In this document: positions 7,636-14,975 of the stretch, in pieces
How positions within the stretch are numbered: the first letter of the stretch is position 1
Layout: each line of letters begins with the position of its first letter
Assembly: GCF_006538705.1 (NCBI RefSeq)
Contig: NZ_BJLP01000002.1
Location: 1-64,000, forward strand
Origin: Cellulomonas uda
GTDB lineage: Bacteria; Actinomycetota; Actinomycetes; Actinomycetales; Cellulomonadaceae
Reading direction: 5' to 3'
DNA length: 64,000 bases
Notes under the pieces: generated by a model
Databases searched by the model: none
Told to the model about the DNA's origin: nothing
The model's input: only the letters and a program-made list of their open reading frames with translations
Position numbers and translations under genes: made by a program

Positions 7636-7947
7636 ACGGCAGCGGCTGACCGGTTCCGCGCGGCCCGTGTCCCACTTCCTTGGAAGTGGAACAGGCGGGG
7701 AGCCCGCAGTTCGTGCGGAGACCGTGTGGTCTTGGCGTTCAGGTGGCGGGGCCTTGTCGGTGTTCTGTGGCGGTCGGGTCAGCTGGCGCCGACAACCAGG
7801 GGGTGATCGCGGGTCTACCGCGAGATCTGCCAGCGCGGCCACGCGATGGCAACACCGGCGCGGCTATCCGCCATGCCTCTCCTCGGAGCTCTTCGCTCCG
7901 TGCGTGCAGTCTCTCAACCGAGATGCGTCATGGGCCGGGGCAGGGCG
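7636..7947. other. Gene-less stretch after merA with palindrome and possible IS scar
   Basis: No convincing gene. Bases 7672-7689 form a perfect 8-bp-arm palindrome (CCACTTCC, TT, GGAAGTGG) that could be a merA terminator or a protein site. Bases 7741-7794 read on the minus strand begin TGTC and contain CTGACCC with GC-rich subrepeats, resembling the inward ends of the IS21 element at 1-2221. It may be the scar of a lost element. Both readings are tentative. Confidence 0.35.
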
Positions 7948-8547
7948 TCAGAGGCCGAAGGCTCCGCCGCTGACGAGGATGACGATGCCCAGGCCGATCA
8001 GAACGATCGGGAACAGCACGTGTTCCCAGCGTTCGAGGACTTCGGCGATCGGTCGGCGCGTGGCGATGAACTTGGCCAGCATGACGAGGATCGCGACGAG
8101 CAGGAGGAAGACGACACAGTAGGCGACCACGGCTACAGGTCCCACGTTGAGGAAGACCGGGACGTAGACGCCGATGTTGTCTCCTCCGTTGGCGAAGGTG
8201 ACCGCGGCGACGGTCAAGACGCCGACGTTCTTGCCCTCAACCTTGGCGTCATCGTCATCGTCGTCGCTCCCGCGCCAGGCCCGCCATGCGGCCCACAGGC
8301 CTAGGGCCAGGGGGATGAGCCCGAAGTAGGGGATGGCTTCTTCAGGAAGGAATGCTCCCGCGCCCAGTGACACGAGCACGGCGGTGCCCAGGATGCCGGC
8401 GAACCCGAGGTACTGGCCTGCGGTGATCCGGGCCGTCGTCCCGCGTTGCCCTGCGCCCCGGGCGAAGAACAGCGAGAGCACGATGATGTCGTCGATGTTG
8501 GTGGCAACGAACAGGCCGATCGCCTGCAGGACCGAGGAAACGATCAC
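7948..8547 (-). CDS. cadD: CadD-family cadmium resistance membrane transporter
   Basis: A 199-residue membrane protein with about five hydrophobic segments. CadD hallmarks are the N-terminal ATNIDDIIVL and the internal NGGDNIGVYVPVF, conserved acidic motifs of this LysE-like family that confer Cd(II) resistance. A cytoplasmic run of six aspartates lies near residue 95. The GTG start at 8547 overlaps the cmtR stop (GTGA), so the pair is translationally coupled and cadmium-inducible through CmtR. Length matches the family. Efflux direction and metal range are inferred from the family. Confidence 0.9.
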   Translation of the reverse strand: MIVSSVLQAIGLFVATNIDDIIVLSLFFARGAGQRGTTARITAGQYLGFAGILGTAVLVSLGAGAFLPEEAIPYFGLIPLALGLWAAWRAWRGSDDDDDDAKVEGKNVGVLTVAAVTFANGGDNIGVYVPVFLNVGPVAVVAYCVVFLLLVAILVMLAKFIATRRPIAEVLERWEHVLFPIVLIGLGIVILVSGGAFGL

Positions 8548-8903
8548 GCGTCAGGCTCCGCGTTGGCGCACCCGGGAACAGGGCAGGCAGGATCGATGCA
8601 GGGAGCGTTCTCATTCACGGCGAGGGTGACCTCGACCAGTGCGTTGAGCGCCCGTGCCAGGTGCGGGTCGGCGATCTCGTAACGTGTCTGGCGGCCCTCG
8701 GGCTCGGCGACCACGATGCCGCAGTCGCGCAGGCAAGCCAGATGGTTCGACACGTTCGAGCGCGTCAGCCCGAGGTCGCGTGCCAGCTCTGCCGGATAGG
8801 CGGGCCGCTCCAACAACGCCATCAGGAGCCGTGACCGTGTTGGGTCGGCCATTGCCCGGCCCAACCGGTTCATCACGTCCAGGCGAGTAGCAATGCTCAG
8901 CAT
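8544..8903 (-). CDS. cmtR: CmtR-type ArsR/SmtB cadmium/lead sensor repressor
   Basis: A 119-residue winged-helix repressor closely resembling mycobacterial CmtR. The recognition helix LTRSNVSNHLACLRDCG carries Cys57 and Cys61, and Cys102 lies in the C-terminal tail: exactly the three Cd/Pb ligands known for CmtR. Two more cysteines (107, 112) sit in the tail. I chose ATG 8903 because a palindromic operator abuts it and the -10 TATAGT lies seven bases upstream, so the transcript is probably leaderless. The longer open frame upstream runs through the operator. It heads the cmtR-cadD operon. Confidence 0.92.
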   Translation of the reverse strand: MLSIATRLDVMNRLGRAMADPTRSRLLMALLERPAYPAELARDLGLTRSNVSNHLACLRDCGIVVAEPEGRQTRYEIADPHLARALNALVEVTLAVNENAPCIDPACPVPGCANAEPDA

Positions 8904-8922
8904 GTGCTGAACTATACAGCAC
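8904..8922 (-). promoter_or_regulatory. CmtR operator overlapping cmtR-cadD promoter
   Basis: A dyad GTGCTG (8904-8909) and CAGCAC (8917-8922) encloses the minus-strand -10 TATAGT (8911-8916). A repressor bound here would block the promoter directly. The dyad ends at the base before the cmtR ATG. No clear -35 is seen. Confidence 0.75.
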
Positions 8923-8988
8923 TGACTGAACCGGCAGCCTGTGCCGCAAACGAACGATTCCGCTACACGCGCCGGAGGGCCGGGCGGT

Positions 8989-9039
8989 GTGACTTCCAGC
9001 GGAAGATGGCGGGCTTCTGCCGAGGCTAAGTGGCGGTGC
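8989..9039. repeat. Direct-repeat copy B (about 51 bp) flanking metal block
   Basis: Partner of 4568-4618 in the same orientation, with shared GTGACTT, ATGGCGGG, TTCTGCCG and GTGGCGG blocks. It lies in the gene-less stretch 8923-9245 between cmtR and the CueP-like gene. I see no gene or further structure in 9040-9245. Confidence 0.55.
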
Positions 9040-9245
9040 CCGGCCGGGAGTTCCGTCCGGGAGCTGGGGTGATTCTTCGACAGCGCGGGGTCATGACCGC
9101 ACCGCAGCGGTGCACTGTCGCCCGCGACTCGGACCTGTGGTTGCTGCGGCCAACCTCGGCCCAATGCCGCGGAGCTGAGCAACACCCCCGCTTCTGTGCG
9201 TCGACGGCGACCGGAGGCCGAGCCCGCTCGGAGCGGCCGTGTCGA

Positions 9246-9794
9246 TCAGGTGAGTTGGAGGGTGGTCACACAGGTCGGGCTGCCCTCGGTCGTGCTGAAC
9301 GGAACGTTGCCGCTCAGGTCGCCCTGAGTGATCTCGATCGTTCCCTCGACGTCTTCAGGGAGCCAGTAGCCGACGAACCCGTTGGAGTAGGTCGTGGCGC
9401 TCTCCTCGACGAGGACAACACCGTCGGCGTCGGTGATCGTGACCTCCACCGGTTCGTCGACCAACTCGCCCTGGCAGGTCGCGAGGCTGTGGAAGTAGCA
9501 CTCGTGCGTCGTCTCGATGTACGGCGCGATCGAGACGTAGAACTCGCCCTCGTCGAGGGGCACGGCGACCTCGGCGGTCCCGTCGCCGACGAGGACCTCG
9601 TCCTCGCGCACGGAGGCCGTGAAGTTCAGCGGCCGGCTGTCCGTCGAGGTGTCGAGTCGCGTGACGATCTCCTGACCGGTCAGGCCGTCGAGCCCGAGGT
9701 CGGCGAGGACGTCGTCATCCGAGGTGGCGGAGCAGCCGGCGAGCACAGCGGTGGCAGCAACGACGACGGCGGCGAGGCGGAGTCGAGAACGCAT
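9246..9794 (-). CDS. cueP: CueP-family copper-binding lipoprotein
   Basis: A 182-residue exported protein. The N-terminal signal ends in a lipobox LAGC with Cys21 as the likely lipidation site. The family motif CYFHSLATC (Cys99 to Cys107) and a further Cys near the C-terminus resemble the copper site of CueP, an envelope copper chaperone known from Salmonella. Start ATG 9794 is preferred over GTG 9812 because GAGG lies at the right distance and the signal starts cleanly. A phased direct repeat lies 55-72 bases upstream, suggesting control by the two-component system at 17.0 kb. The gene follows copB in the same direction. Confidence 0.85.
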   Translation of the reverse strand: MRSRLRLAAVVVAATAVLAGCSATSDDDVLADLGLDGLTGQEIVTRLDTSTDSRPLNFTASVREDEVLVGDGTAEVAVPLDEGEFYVSIAPYIETTHECYFHSLATCQGELVDEPVEVTITDADGVVLVEESATTYSNGFVGYWLPEDVEGTIEITQGDLSGNVPFSTTEGSPTCVTTLQLT

Positions 9795-9848
9795 GTGAAG
9801 ATCCTCGCTCACCGTCGTGCGCGGCTCCGCCGACCGAAGGCCCGTCGG

Positions 9849-9866
9849 CGATGAAGATTCGATGAA
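9849..9866 (-). promoter_or_regulatory. Phased direct repeat 1 (putative response-regulator box)
   Basis: CGATGAA occurs at 9849-9855 and 9860-9866, 11 bp apart on the same strand, in CGATGAAGATTCGATGAAG. It lies between copB and the CueP-like gene. The same phased pair recurs at 13546, 16956 and 19425. The 11-bp period is typical of OmpR/PhoB-family binding sites. Confidence 0.7.
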
Positions 9867-9878
9867 GGGGTCGTCTGC

Positions 9879-12161
9879 TCAGGCAGCTGGCACCGCTGTC
9901 CGCGGTCCGACGCGCTGGGCCCCGTGTGCTGCGGCTGTCGAGGCCTGTGGGCTCAGGTCAAGACGCCGCAGGAGCTGGGCGTTCGCGGCCACGACGACCG
10001 TGGACAGGGACATGAGGATCGCGCCGATCTCCATCGGCAGGACGAACCCCACCGGCGCGAGGACTCCGGCGGCGAGGGGCACGGCGGCGATGTTGTAGCC
10101 GGCGGCCCACCACAGGTTCTGCTTCATCTTCCGGTAGCCCTCACGGGAGAGCTGGATGACGGACAGGACAGACCGGGGGTCGTCGGAGGCGAGGATGACC
10201 CCGGCCGAGGCGATGGCCACGTCCGTGCCGGCACCGATGGCGACGCCGACGTCGGCCTGCGCGAGGGCGGGCGCGTCGTTGACGCCGTCACCCACCATCG
10301 CCACGGTCCGCCCCTCACCCTGCAGGGAGGCCACCGTGCTGCTCTTGTCCTCCGGGCGGACGCCCGCGAAGACCTGATCGATGCCGAGTTCCGTCCCCAC
10401 GGCCTTGGCCACCGGCTCGGCGTCACCGGTGATCATCACTACGCGGATGCCGAGGGCGTGAAGGGCGTCGACCGCCTCGCGGGACTCCTGACGTACCTCG
10501 TCGGCGAGCCCTAGCGCTCCGGCCACGCGGCCGTCGACCACGACGTGCAGGACGATCTGTCCGCGGTCGGACCAGGGCTGGGTCACCGGCAGAGGATCGA
10601 GCCCCTGCTCGGCCAGGAGGTTCGGGCCGCCGACGGCGACCCAGCGTCCGTCCACGGTGACGGAGACTCCGACAGCCGTCGAGGCCTGGAAGTCCTCGGC
10701 GCGCGGCACCGTGAGCCCTCGATGGTGTGCTGCGGCGGTGATCGCACGTGCCAGCGGGTGCTCGCTGTCGGCTTCCGCGGCGGCGGCCAGCGCGAGGAGC
10801 TCGTCGTCACCGATCCCGGTCGTCGCGACATCGTGCACGGCGGGCTCGCCCTTGGTGAGCGTCCCGGTCTTGTCGAACAGGACGGTGTCGACCACGCGCA
10901 TCCGCTCGAGTGCGGCACGGTCCTTGACCAGCACGCCACCCCGGGCAGCGCGTTCGGTGGAGATCGACACCACCAGCGGGATGGCGAGCCCGAGGGCGTG
11001 CGGGCAGGCGATGACGAGCACCGTGATGGCGCGGATGATCGCGAAGTCCGGTGTCCCGACGGCGCTCCAGATCGCGACCGTGATGACGGCGGCGATCAGG
11101 GCGAACCAGAACAGCCACCCGGCGGCGCGGTCGGCCAGCAGCTGCGCACGCGTCGTGGACGACTGCGCCTGGGCGACCAGTCGTCGGATCCCGGCCAGCA
11201 CGGTCGAGTCACCGACGGCGTCGACCCTCACGCGCAGGGCGCTGTCGGTCGAGACGGTTCCCGCGACGACCTGGTCGCCGACGGTCCGGAACACCGGCCG
11301 CGACTCGCCCGTGATCATCGACTCGTCGACGTCGGCAGCGCCCTCGACGACCTGCCCGTCGGCCGGCACCCGGCCGCCCGGGCGGACGATGACGACGTCC
11401 CCCAGGGCGAGCGAGGACGGAGCGACCGTGACGACGGAGTCGCCGTCGACCTTCTCCGCCTCGTCCGGCAGCAGCGCCGCCAGGGAGTCCAGAGCGGAGG
11501 AGGTCTGCGCCAGGGACCGCATCTCCAGCCAGTGGCCGAGCAGCATGATCACGACCAGCAGGGCCAGCTCCCACCAGAAGTCCAGCTCGTGCGAGAGCAC
11601 CCCGAGGGTCGCGCCCCAGGAGGCGACGAACGCCACGGTGATCGCCATCCCGATGAGCAGCATCATCCCCGGCTTGCGGGCCCGGAACTCAGCGACCGCT
11701 CCGGTGAGGAACGGCCGTCCGCCCCACAGGTAGATCACGGTGCCGAGGGCCGGCGCGACCCAGGTGAGCCCCGGGACGTCGGGGAGGGCATAGCCGAGCA
11801 GGTCGGCGAACATCCCGCTGAGCAGGACCGTCGGCACGGCGAGCGCGAGGTTGATCCAGAACAGGCGCCGGAACAGGGCGACGTGGTCACCGTGACCACC
11901 GCCGTGTGCCCCGTGCCCGCCGTGGCCACCCTCGGCGCCCATGTGCTCGCCATGGTGGCTCGCGGAGGGCCGGTGCTCGGCGTCGTGCCCATCCACATGC
12001 GCGGGCATGTGGTGGCCCTCGTGCTCCATCTGGCCGGCGTCGTGCCCACCGTGGCGGTCGTGAGCCAGCGGATCAGTGTCCTCGACGGACAGCTCGTGCC
12101 GCTGGCTCGCGCTGCTGCGTCGTTCGCCGTGCACGTCGTGGCCCTGGTGCGCGTTGCTCAT
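9879..12161 (-). CDS. copB: CopB-type copper-translocating P1B ATPase
   Basis: A 760-residue P-type ATPase. The first 110 residues form a His/Met-rich cytosolic tail instead of a ferredoxin-like metal domain. Membrane helices, the TGES actuator loop, an intramembrane CPH motif (VIACPHALG), the phosphorylation site DKTGTLTKG and GDGVNDAPAL follow. CPH plus a His-rich N-terminus is the CopB (P1B-3) pattern, for copper export. I placed the start at ATG 12161, behind GAGGAG; the longer frame would read through a CsoR-like operator at 12205-12221. Regulation by copper through that operator is likely. Confidence 0.93.
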   Translation of the reverse strand: MSNAHQGHDVHGERRSSASQRHELSVEDTDPLAHDRHGGHDAGQMEHEGHHMPAHVDGHDAEHRPSASHHGEHMGAEGGHGGHGAHGGGHGDHVALFRRLFWINLALAVPTVLLSGMFADLLGYALPDVPGLTWVAPALGTVIYLWGGRPFLTGAVAEFRARKPGMMLLIGMAITVAFVASWGATLGVLSHELDFWWELALLVVIMLLGHWLEMRSLAQTSSALDSLAALLPDEAEKVDGDSVVTVAPSSLALGDVVIVRPGGRVPADGQVVEGAADVDESMITGESRPVFRTVGDQVVAGTVSTDSALRVRVDAVGDSTVLAGIRRLVAQAQSSTTRAQLLADRAAGWLFWFALIAAVITVAIWSAVGTPDFAIIRAITVLVIACPHALGLAIPLVVSISTERAARGGVLVKDRAALERMRVVDTVLFDKTGTLTKGEPAVHDVATTGIGDDELLALAAAAEADSEHPLARAITAAAHHRGLTVPRAEDFQASTAVGVSVTVDGRWVAVGGPNLLAEQGLDPLPVTQPWSDRGQIVLHVVVDGRVAGALGLADEVRQESREAVDALHALGIRVVMITGDAEPVAKAVGTELGIDQVFAGVRPEDKSSTVASLQGEGRTVAMVGDGVNDAPALAQADVGVAIGAGTDVAIASAGVILASDDPRSVLSVIQLSREGYRKMKQNLWWAAGYNIAAVPLAAGVLAPVGFVLPMEIGAILMSLSTVVVAANAQLLRRLDLSPQASTAAAHGAQRVGPRTAVPAA

Positions 12162-12204
12162 GGCTCTTCTCCTCGACCCGTGCTCCACCGTCATCTGCGT
12201 AAAA

Positions 12205-12221
12205 ATACCCCCAGGGGGTAT
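12205..12221 (-). promoter_or_regulatory. CsoR-like operator upstream of copB
   Basis: A perfect 17-base palindrome ATACCCCCAGGGGGTAT, matching the G-tract and flanking TA architecture of CsoR/RcnR-family operators. It lies 44 bases before the copB start. No csoR gene is visible in this window, so the repressor would be encoded elsewhere. Confidence 0.75.
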
Positions 12222-12292
12222 GAGAGCGGCCAACGGCGTGCTCATGGCCGGTATTCCCGGCTCGGGGGCACCTCGACGCCGAGCGGGTCAGG

Positions 12293-12934
12293 TCAGGGGG
12301 TCGGGCACGAGCGCAGCGCGGTGCCCTCGAAGTCCGGTACGGGGCGCGCGTCGGCCTCGGCCGCCGTTGCTGCGATGCCCTTGCGCTCGATGTCCTCGAT
12401 GAGCCAGTCCATCTCGGCGATCTCCCGCTGCTGAGCCTCGATGATCTCGACGGCGAGCTCGCACACCCGGACGTCGTCGATCTGGGCCCGCTCGGAGCGG
12501 GTGATAGCCAGGGAGTGGTGCGGGATCATCGCGCGCATGAATGCGGTGTCGCCGACCGTGACCTGGCTGCGGTCGAGGGCGACGCCGCCGGCAAGGAGCA
12601 GCACGCTGACGGCGACCACGGCGATGTTCGCCTTCGCGTTCTTGTACATGTTCAGCATCCAGGCGAGCATGATCAGCCCCATCGTGCCGCCCATGGTGAC
12701 CGCCATGAAGATCCGGCTCTGGCTGAATCGGACGTGATCCAGCTCCCACGAGCCGACGAACATCACCCAGTACATGACCACCATGGCCGTGAGGATCATG
12801 GCGGCGAACCGCAGGTACATGCCCTTCATCTGATGGCCCTGCCCACCGCCGTGCCGCTCACCCCCGTGATGGGCGCCGTCACCGTCGTGCTCGTCGTTCA
12901 TCGACTCGCCATCGTGCTCACGCTGCACGGACAT
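12293..12934 (-). CDS. Membrane-anchored DUF305 protein, copper-cluster member
   Basis: A 213-residue protein with a His/Gly-rich N-terminal 35 residues, about three membrane helices (roughly 40-65, 72-95, 105-122) and a DUF305 domain marked by FMRAMIPHHSLAITRSE. DUF305 proteins use His/Met-rich helices and are repeatedly found with copper resistance genes. ATG 12934 follows GAGGAG at a good distance; an inner ATG at 12901 is possible. It sits upstream of copB in the same direction, with the CsoR-like operator between them. Function beyond probable metal binding is unknown. Confidence 0.85.
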   Translation of the reverse strand: MSVQREHDGESMNDEHDGDGAHHGGERHGGGQGHQMKGMYLRFAAMILTAMVVMYWVMFVGSWELDHVRFSQSRIFMAVTMGGTMGLIMLAWMLNMYKNAKANIAVVAVSVLLLAGGVALDRSQVTVGDTAFMRAMIPHHSLAITRSERAQIDDVRVCELAVEIIEAQQREIAEMDWLIEDIERKGIAATAAEADARPVPDFEGTALRSCPTP

Positions 12935-13030
12935 CGCTGCGTCTCCTCGTCTCGCTCCTACCTGCCTGGGTGTCGGACGGACTCACGGGGTGCTGCGGGC
13001 GGGATGCCCGCCGGCACCGCGTGGACGGGC

Positions 13031-13432
13031 TCAGCGGATGGCCGCGAGGAGCTCGGCGCAGGCGGCCTCGCAGTCCCGGCACGCCTCGGCGCAGATGCGG
13101 CAGTGCTCGTGCATGCCCGCGTGCTGCTCGCACTCGTCGCCGCAGGCCCGGCACGCGGCGATGCAGGCCTCGAGGTGAGCCCGGGTGATATTGGCGTCAT
13201 AGCCGGTGTGGCGGGACAGGATCCGCGCCGTGGCCGCGCAGCTGTCGGCGCAGTCGAGGTTGGACCGGATGCACTTGCGCAGGTCGGCGACCATCTCCTC
13301 ACTCAGACACGCGTCCGCGCACGCGGTACACGCCTGCGAGCAGGCGACCAGGGACTCGATGACGCGAGCCAGCAGCTGGCGGTCGAGGTTGATGGTCGCG
13401 GGGTAGGTGTCGAGCATCTGCGTGGTCTTCAC
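13031..13432 (-). CDS. Csp-type four-helix-bundle copper storage protein
   Basis: A 133-residue protein with 16 cysteines spaced along four predicted helices in CxxC, CxxxC and similar patterns (ACSQACTACADAC, EACIAACRACGDEC, HCRICAEACRDC). Csp proteins line a four-helix bundle with cysteines and store many Cu(I) ions. No signal peptide is present, so it should be cytosolic, like Csp3. GTG 13432 is chosen because AGGAGG lies five bases upstream; ATG 13417 is too far from it. A phased direct repeat lies 114-131 bases upstream. Confidence 0.88.
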   Translation of the reverse strand: MKTTQMLDTYPATINLDRQLLARVIESLVACSQACTACADACLSEEMVADLRKCIRSNLDCADSCAATARILSRHTGYDANITRAHLEACIAACRACGDECEQHAGMHEHCRICAEACRDCEAACAELLAAIR

Positions 13433-13545
13433 GACGGCCTCCTGATTTGCGGATCGTGCGGCACATCGATCGCTCGTGCGCCGCGGGGACCCTTTCGACG
13501 CTATGCACAGGGCCGCGTGTTCGCGCGGTGAGAGGGACGGCGCCG

Positions 13546-13563
13546 CCATGAAGGTTCGATGAG
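13546..13563 (-). promoter_or_regulatory. Phased direct repeat 2 (putative response-regulator box)
   Basis: CCATGAA at 13546-13552 and CGATGAG at 13557-13563, 11 bp apart, in CCATGAAGGTTCGATGAGG. It lies upstream of the Csp-type gene in the otherwise empty interval 13433-13622, and matches the repeats at 9849, 16956 and 19425. Confidence 0.7.
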
Positions 13564-13622
13564 GGTCTCTCCGGCGGACGGCCGCGCAAGGGCGAACGCG
13601 CGTCAGGCCGTGAATCCGACGG

Positions 13623-14000
13623 CTACGCCGCAGGGCCGGCGGGCACGGGGTCAGAGCGCTGGATGACGTTGCCGACGAGTCGGTCGGGCAGTCGCGCGAC
13701 GCCCGGACCGCCGCACCGGAGCCAGCGCGCGAGCTCGCCGGTGACTTCATCCCCGGCGAGGCGTTCGAACCACACCGGTCGTGCGCCGGTGCGGCGGCAT
13801 GCACCGGACGGACGAGCGACCACGACGTCGCCGCGATCGCACGCGTCGAGGCAGTCGACGGTCGTCAGGCGAGCCACGCCGGAGTCGGCCAGGTGCCTCA
13901 GGCGCTGCAGCTGGCCACCCGGGGCGGTGTCAGCTTCGCCCAGGGTCTCTCCGGCACACAGACTGCACGCGGTGAGGCCGGGCAGGTTCTTCCTTGTCAA
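13623..14000 (-). CDS. Thioredoxin-like 2Fe-2S ferredoxin-domain protein
   Basis: About 125 residues. Four cysteines are arranged as CSLC near the N-terminus and CLDAC about 35 residues later, followed by VVVARPSG and a PVWFERL segment. This is the pattern of small actinobacterial (2Fe-2S) ferredoxin-domain proteins. The start is uncertain: the frame is open to GTG 14087, but that lies inside a strong hairpin, so I list TTG 14000, which lacks a clear ribosome site. It lies between the Csp-type and DUF305 genes in the same direction. Its redox partner is unknown. Confidence 0.65.
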   Translation of the reverse strand: MTRKNLPGLTACSLCAGETLGEADTAPGGQLQRLRHLADSGVARLTTVDCLDACDRGDVVVARPSGACRRTGARPVWFERLAGDEVTGELARWLRCGGPGVARLPDRLVGNVIQRSDPVPAGPAA

Positions 14001-14077
14001 ACGGGGAGTTCGGCACCGGGCGACGGTACGTCCGCACCTAGCGCTTCGCCGCAGCGCCGGTGGCAGACGCACGCGAC

Positions 14078-14110
14078 AGGAGGCCACCTTTTCGTGCGGG
14101 GTGGCCTCCT
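14078..14110 (-). terminator. Intrinsic-type terminator after DUF305 lipoprotein gene
   Basis: A perfect 11-bp stem AGGAGGCCACC / GGTGGCCTCCT (14078-14088, 14100-14110) with an 11-base loop. It lies 21 bases past the stop of the gene at 14132. There is no long T tract, common in high-GC genomes. Confidence 0.75.
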
Positions 14111-14131
14111 GCCGGTCGTGCTGCGGGCTGC

Positions 14132-14758
14132 TCAGAGGGACCGCAGCAGGTTCTCCATCTCGGTGATCTCTATGTTCTGGTCGTCCCTGATCGTCCGGGC
14201 GAGTGCCAGGGCGTCGGGGTCTGCGCCCTCGCCGATCTGGGCCTGGGCCATCTCGACGGCGCCGCGGTGGTGGGCGACCATGAGCTCGAGGAACCTCCGG
14301 TCGAACGCGACCCCTTCAAACTCGGCCAGGGTGGACATCGCCTCCTCCTGGTCCATGCCGTCCATCTCCATCCCGCCGTGGTCCATGCCGCCGTGCTCAG
14401 CCTCAGCGGGGAGCTCCTCGTCCCAGGTCTCCAGCCAGCCGGACATGAGCTCGATCTCCGGGCCCTGCGCTGCGGCGATTCGCTCGGCCAGTGCGCGCAC
14501 CTCGTCGGTGGAGGCCCGCTCGACCGCGAGCTCAGCCATCTCAAGCGCTCCCTGGTGGTGGACGATCATCATCTGCGCGAACTCCACGTCGGCGGCGTTG
14601 TGCTCAGTCGCCGCCTCGGCGTCCTCGCTGCTCGAGGACTCCTGCGCCGCGGGGGGTTCGGGCGTCGGTTCGTCGGCGGTGGAGCAGGCGGTCAGGGTGG
14701 CCGCCAGGGCGAGTGCTGCTGTCGTCGCGGCGAGGCGCCGGCGCGTGGTGCTCGTCAA
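14132..14758 (-). CDS. DUF305 lipoprotein, probable envelope copper binder
   Basis: A 208-residue exported protein. A twin-arginine-like start and hydrophobic stretch lead to a lipobox LTAC with Cys25. A Ser/Glu/Ala-rich linker precedes two DUF305 helical units, FAQMMIVHHQGALEMAEL and FLELMVAHHRGAVEMAQ, joined by a His/Met-rich segment (HGGMDHGGMEMDGMDQ). Similar proteins bind copper outside the membrane. The start is TTG 14758, with AAGGA nine bases upstream. A terminator follows at 14078-14110. It is distinct from the membrane DUF305 protein at 12293. Confidence 0.9.
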   Translation of the reverse strand: MTSTTRRRLAATTAALALAATLTACSTADEPTPEPPAAQESSSSEDAEAATEHNAADVEFAQMMIVHHQGALEMAELAVERASTDEVRALAERIAAAQGPEIELMSGWLETWDEELPAEAEHGGMDHGGMEMDGMDQEEAMSTLAEFEGVAFDRRFLELMVAHHRGAVEMAQAQIGEGADPDALALARTIRDDQNIEITEMENLLRSL

Positions 14759-14791
14759 GGGGTGGTTCCTTCCCAGGATCGGTGTTGGGGA

Positions 14792-14923
14792 TCAGGCCGA
14801 GGTGCTGGTCGTGCAGCAGGTGTCCGCGCCCTGAGCGCCGCCGCCGCAGCAGCTGTTGCTCGTCGTGGTGGCCGTGCTCTGGGTCGTGGTCGTCGAGGTA
14901 GGGGTGTCCTGGCAGCAGCCCAT
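14792..14923 (-). CDS. Cysteine-pair miniprotein, possible metal-binding peptide
   Basis: A 43-residue peptide with three CC pairs: GCC at the N-terminus, SCC in the middle and TCC near the end. These are separated by Thr/Ser-rich spacers and one GGG. No signal or membrane segment is present. ATG 14923 follows an AAGGAG site at the right distance and the stop is TGA at 14792. It lies between the thioredoxin-like gene and the DUF305 lipoprotein gene, in the same direction. I know no family for it; the paired thiols and context suggest copper or other soft-metal binding. It is too short for usual gene finders, so confidence is moderate. Confidence 0.6.
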   Translation of the reverse strand: MGCCQDTPTSTTTTQSTATTTSNSCCGGGAQGADTCCTTSTSA

Positions 14924-14975
14924 CGGGCTCTCCTTCATAGGTCGGTGACGCGCGCGTCAGGTCAAACGGTGATGG

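Noticed and set aside
7741-7794. Possible third IS21 end
   Set aside because: Only TGTC and CTGACCC plus GC-rich subrepeats match the IS21 element at 1-2221; too weak to call as a mobile element, so noted only in the gene-less stretch.
9829-9849. Hairpin GCCGAC / GTCGGC beside phased repeat 1
   Set aside because: Six-base stem with a nine-base loop is unremarkable at this GC content and lies upstream of the gene, not after one.
10545-12434. A 629-codon plus-strand frame across copB
   Set aside because: It mirrors the copper ATPase and has a composition dominated by Arg, Gly, Asp and Gln.
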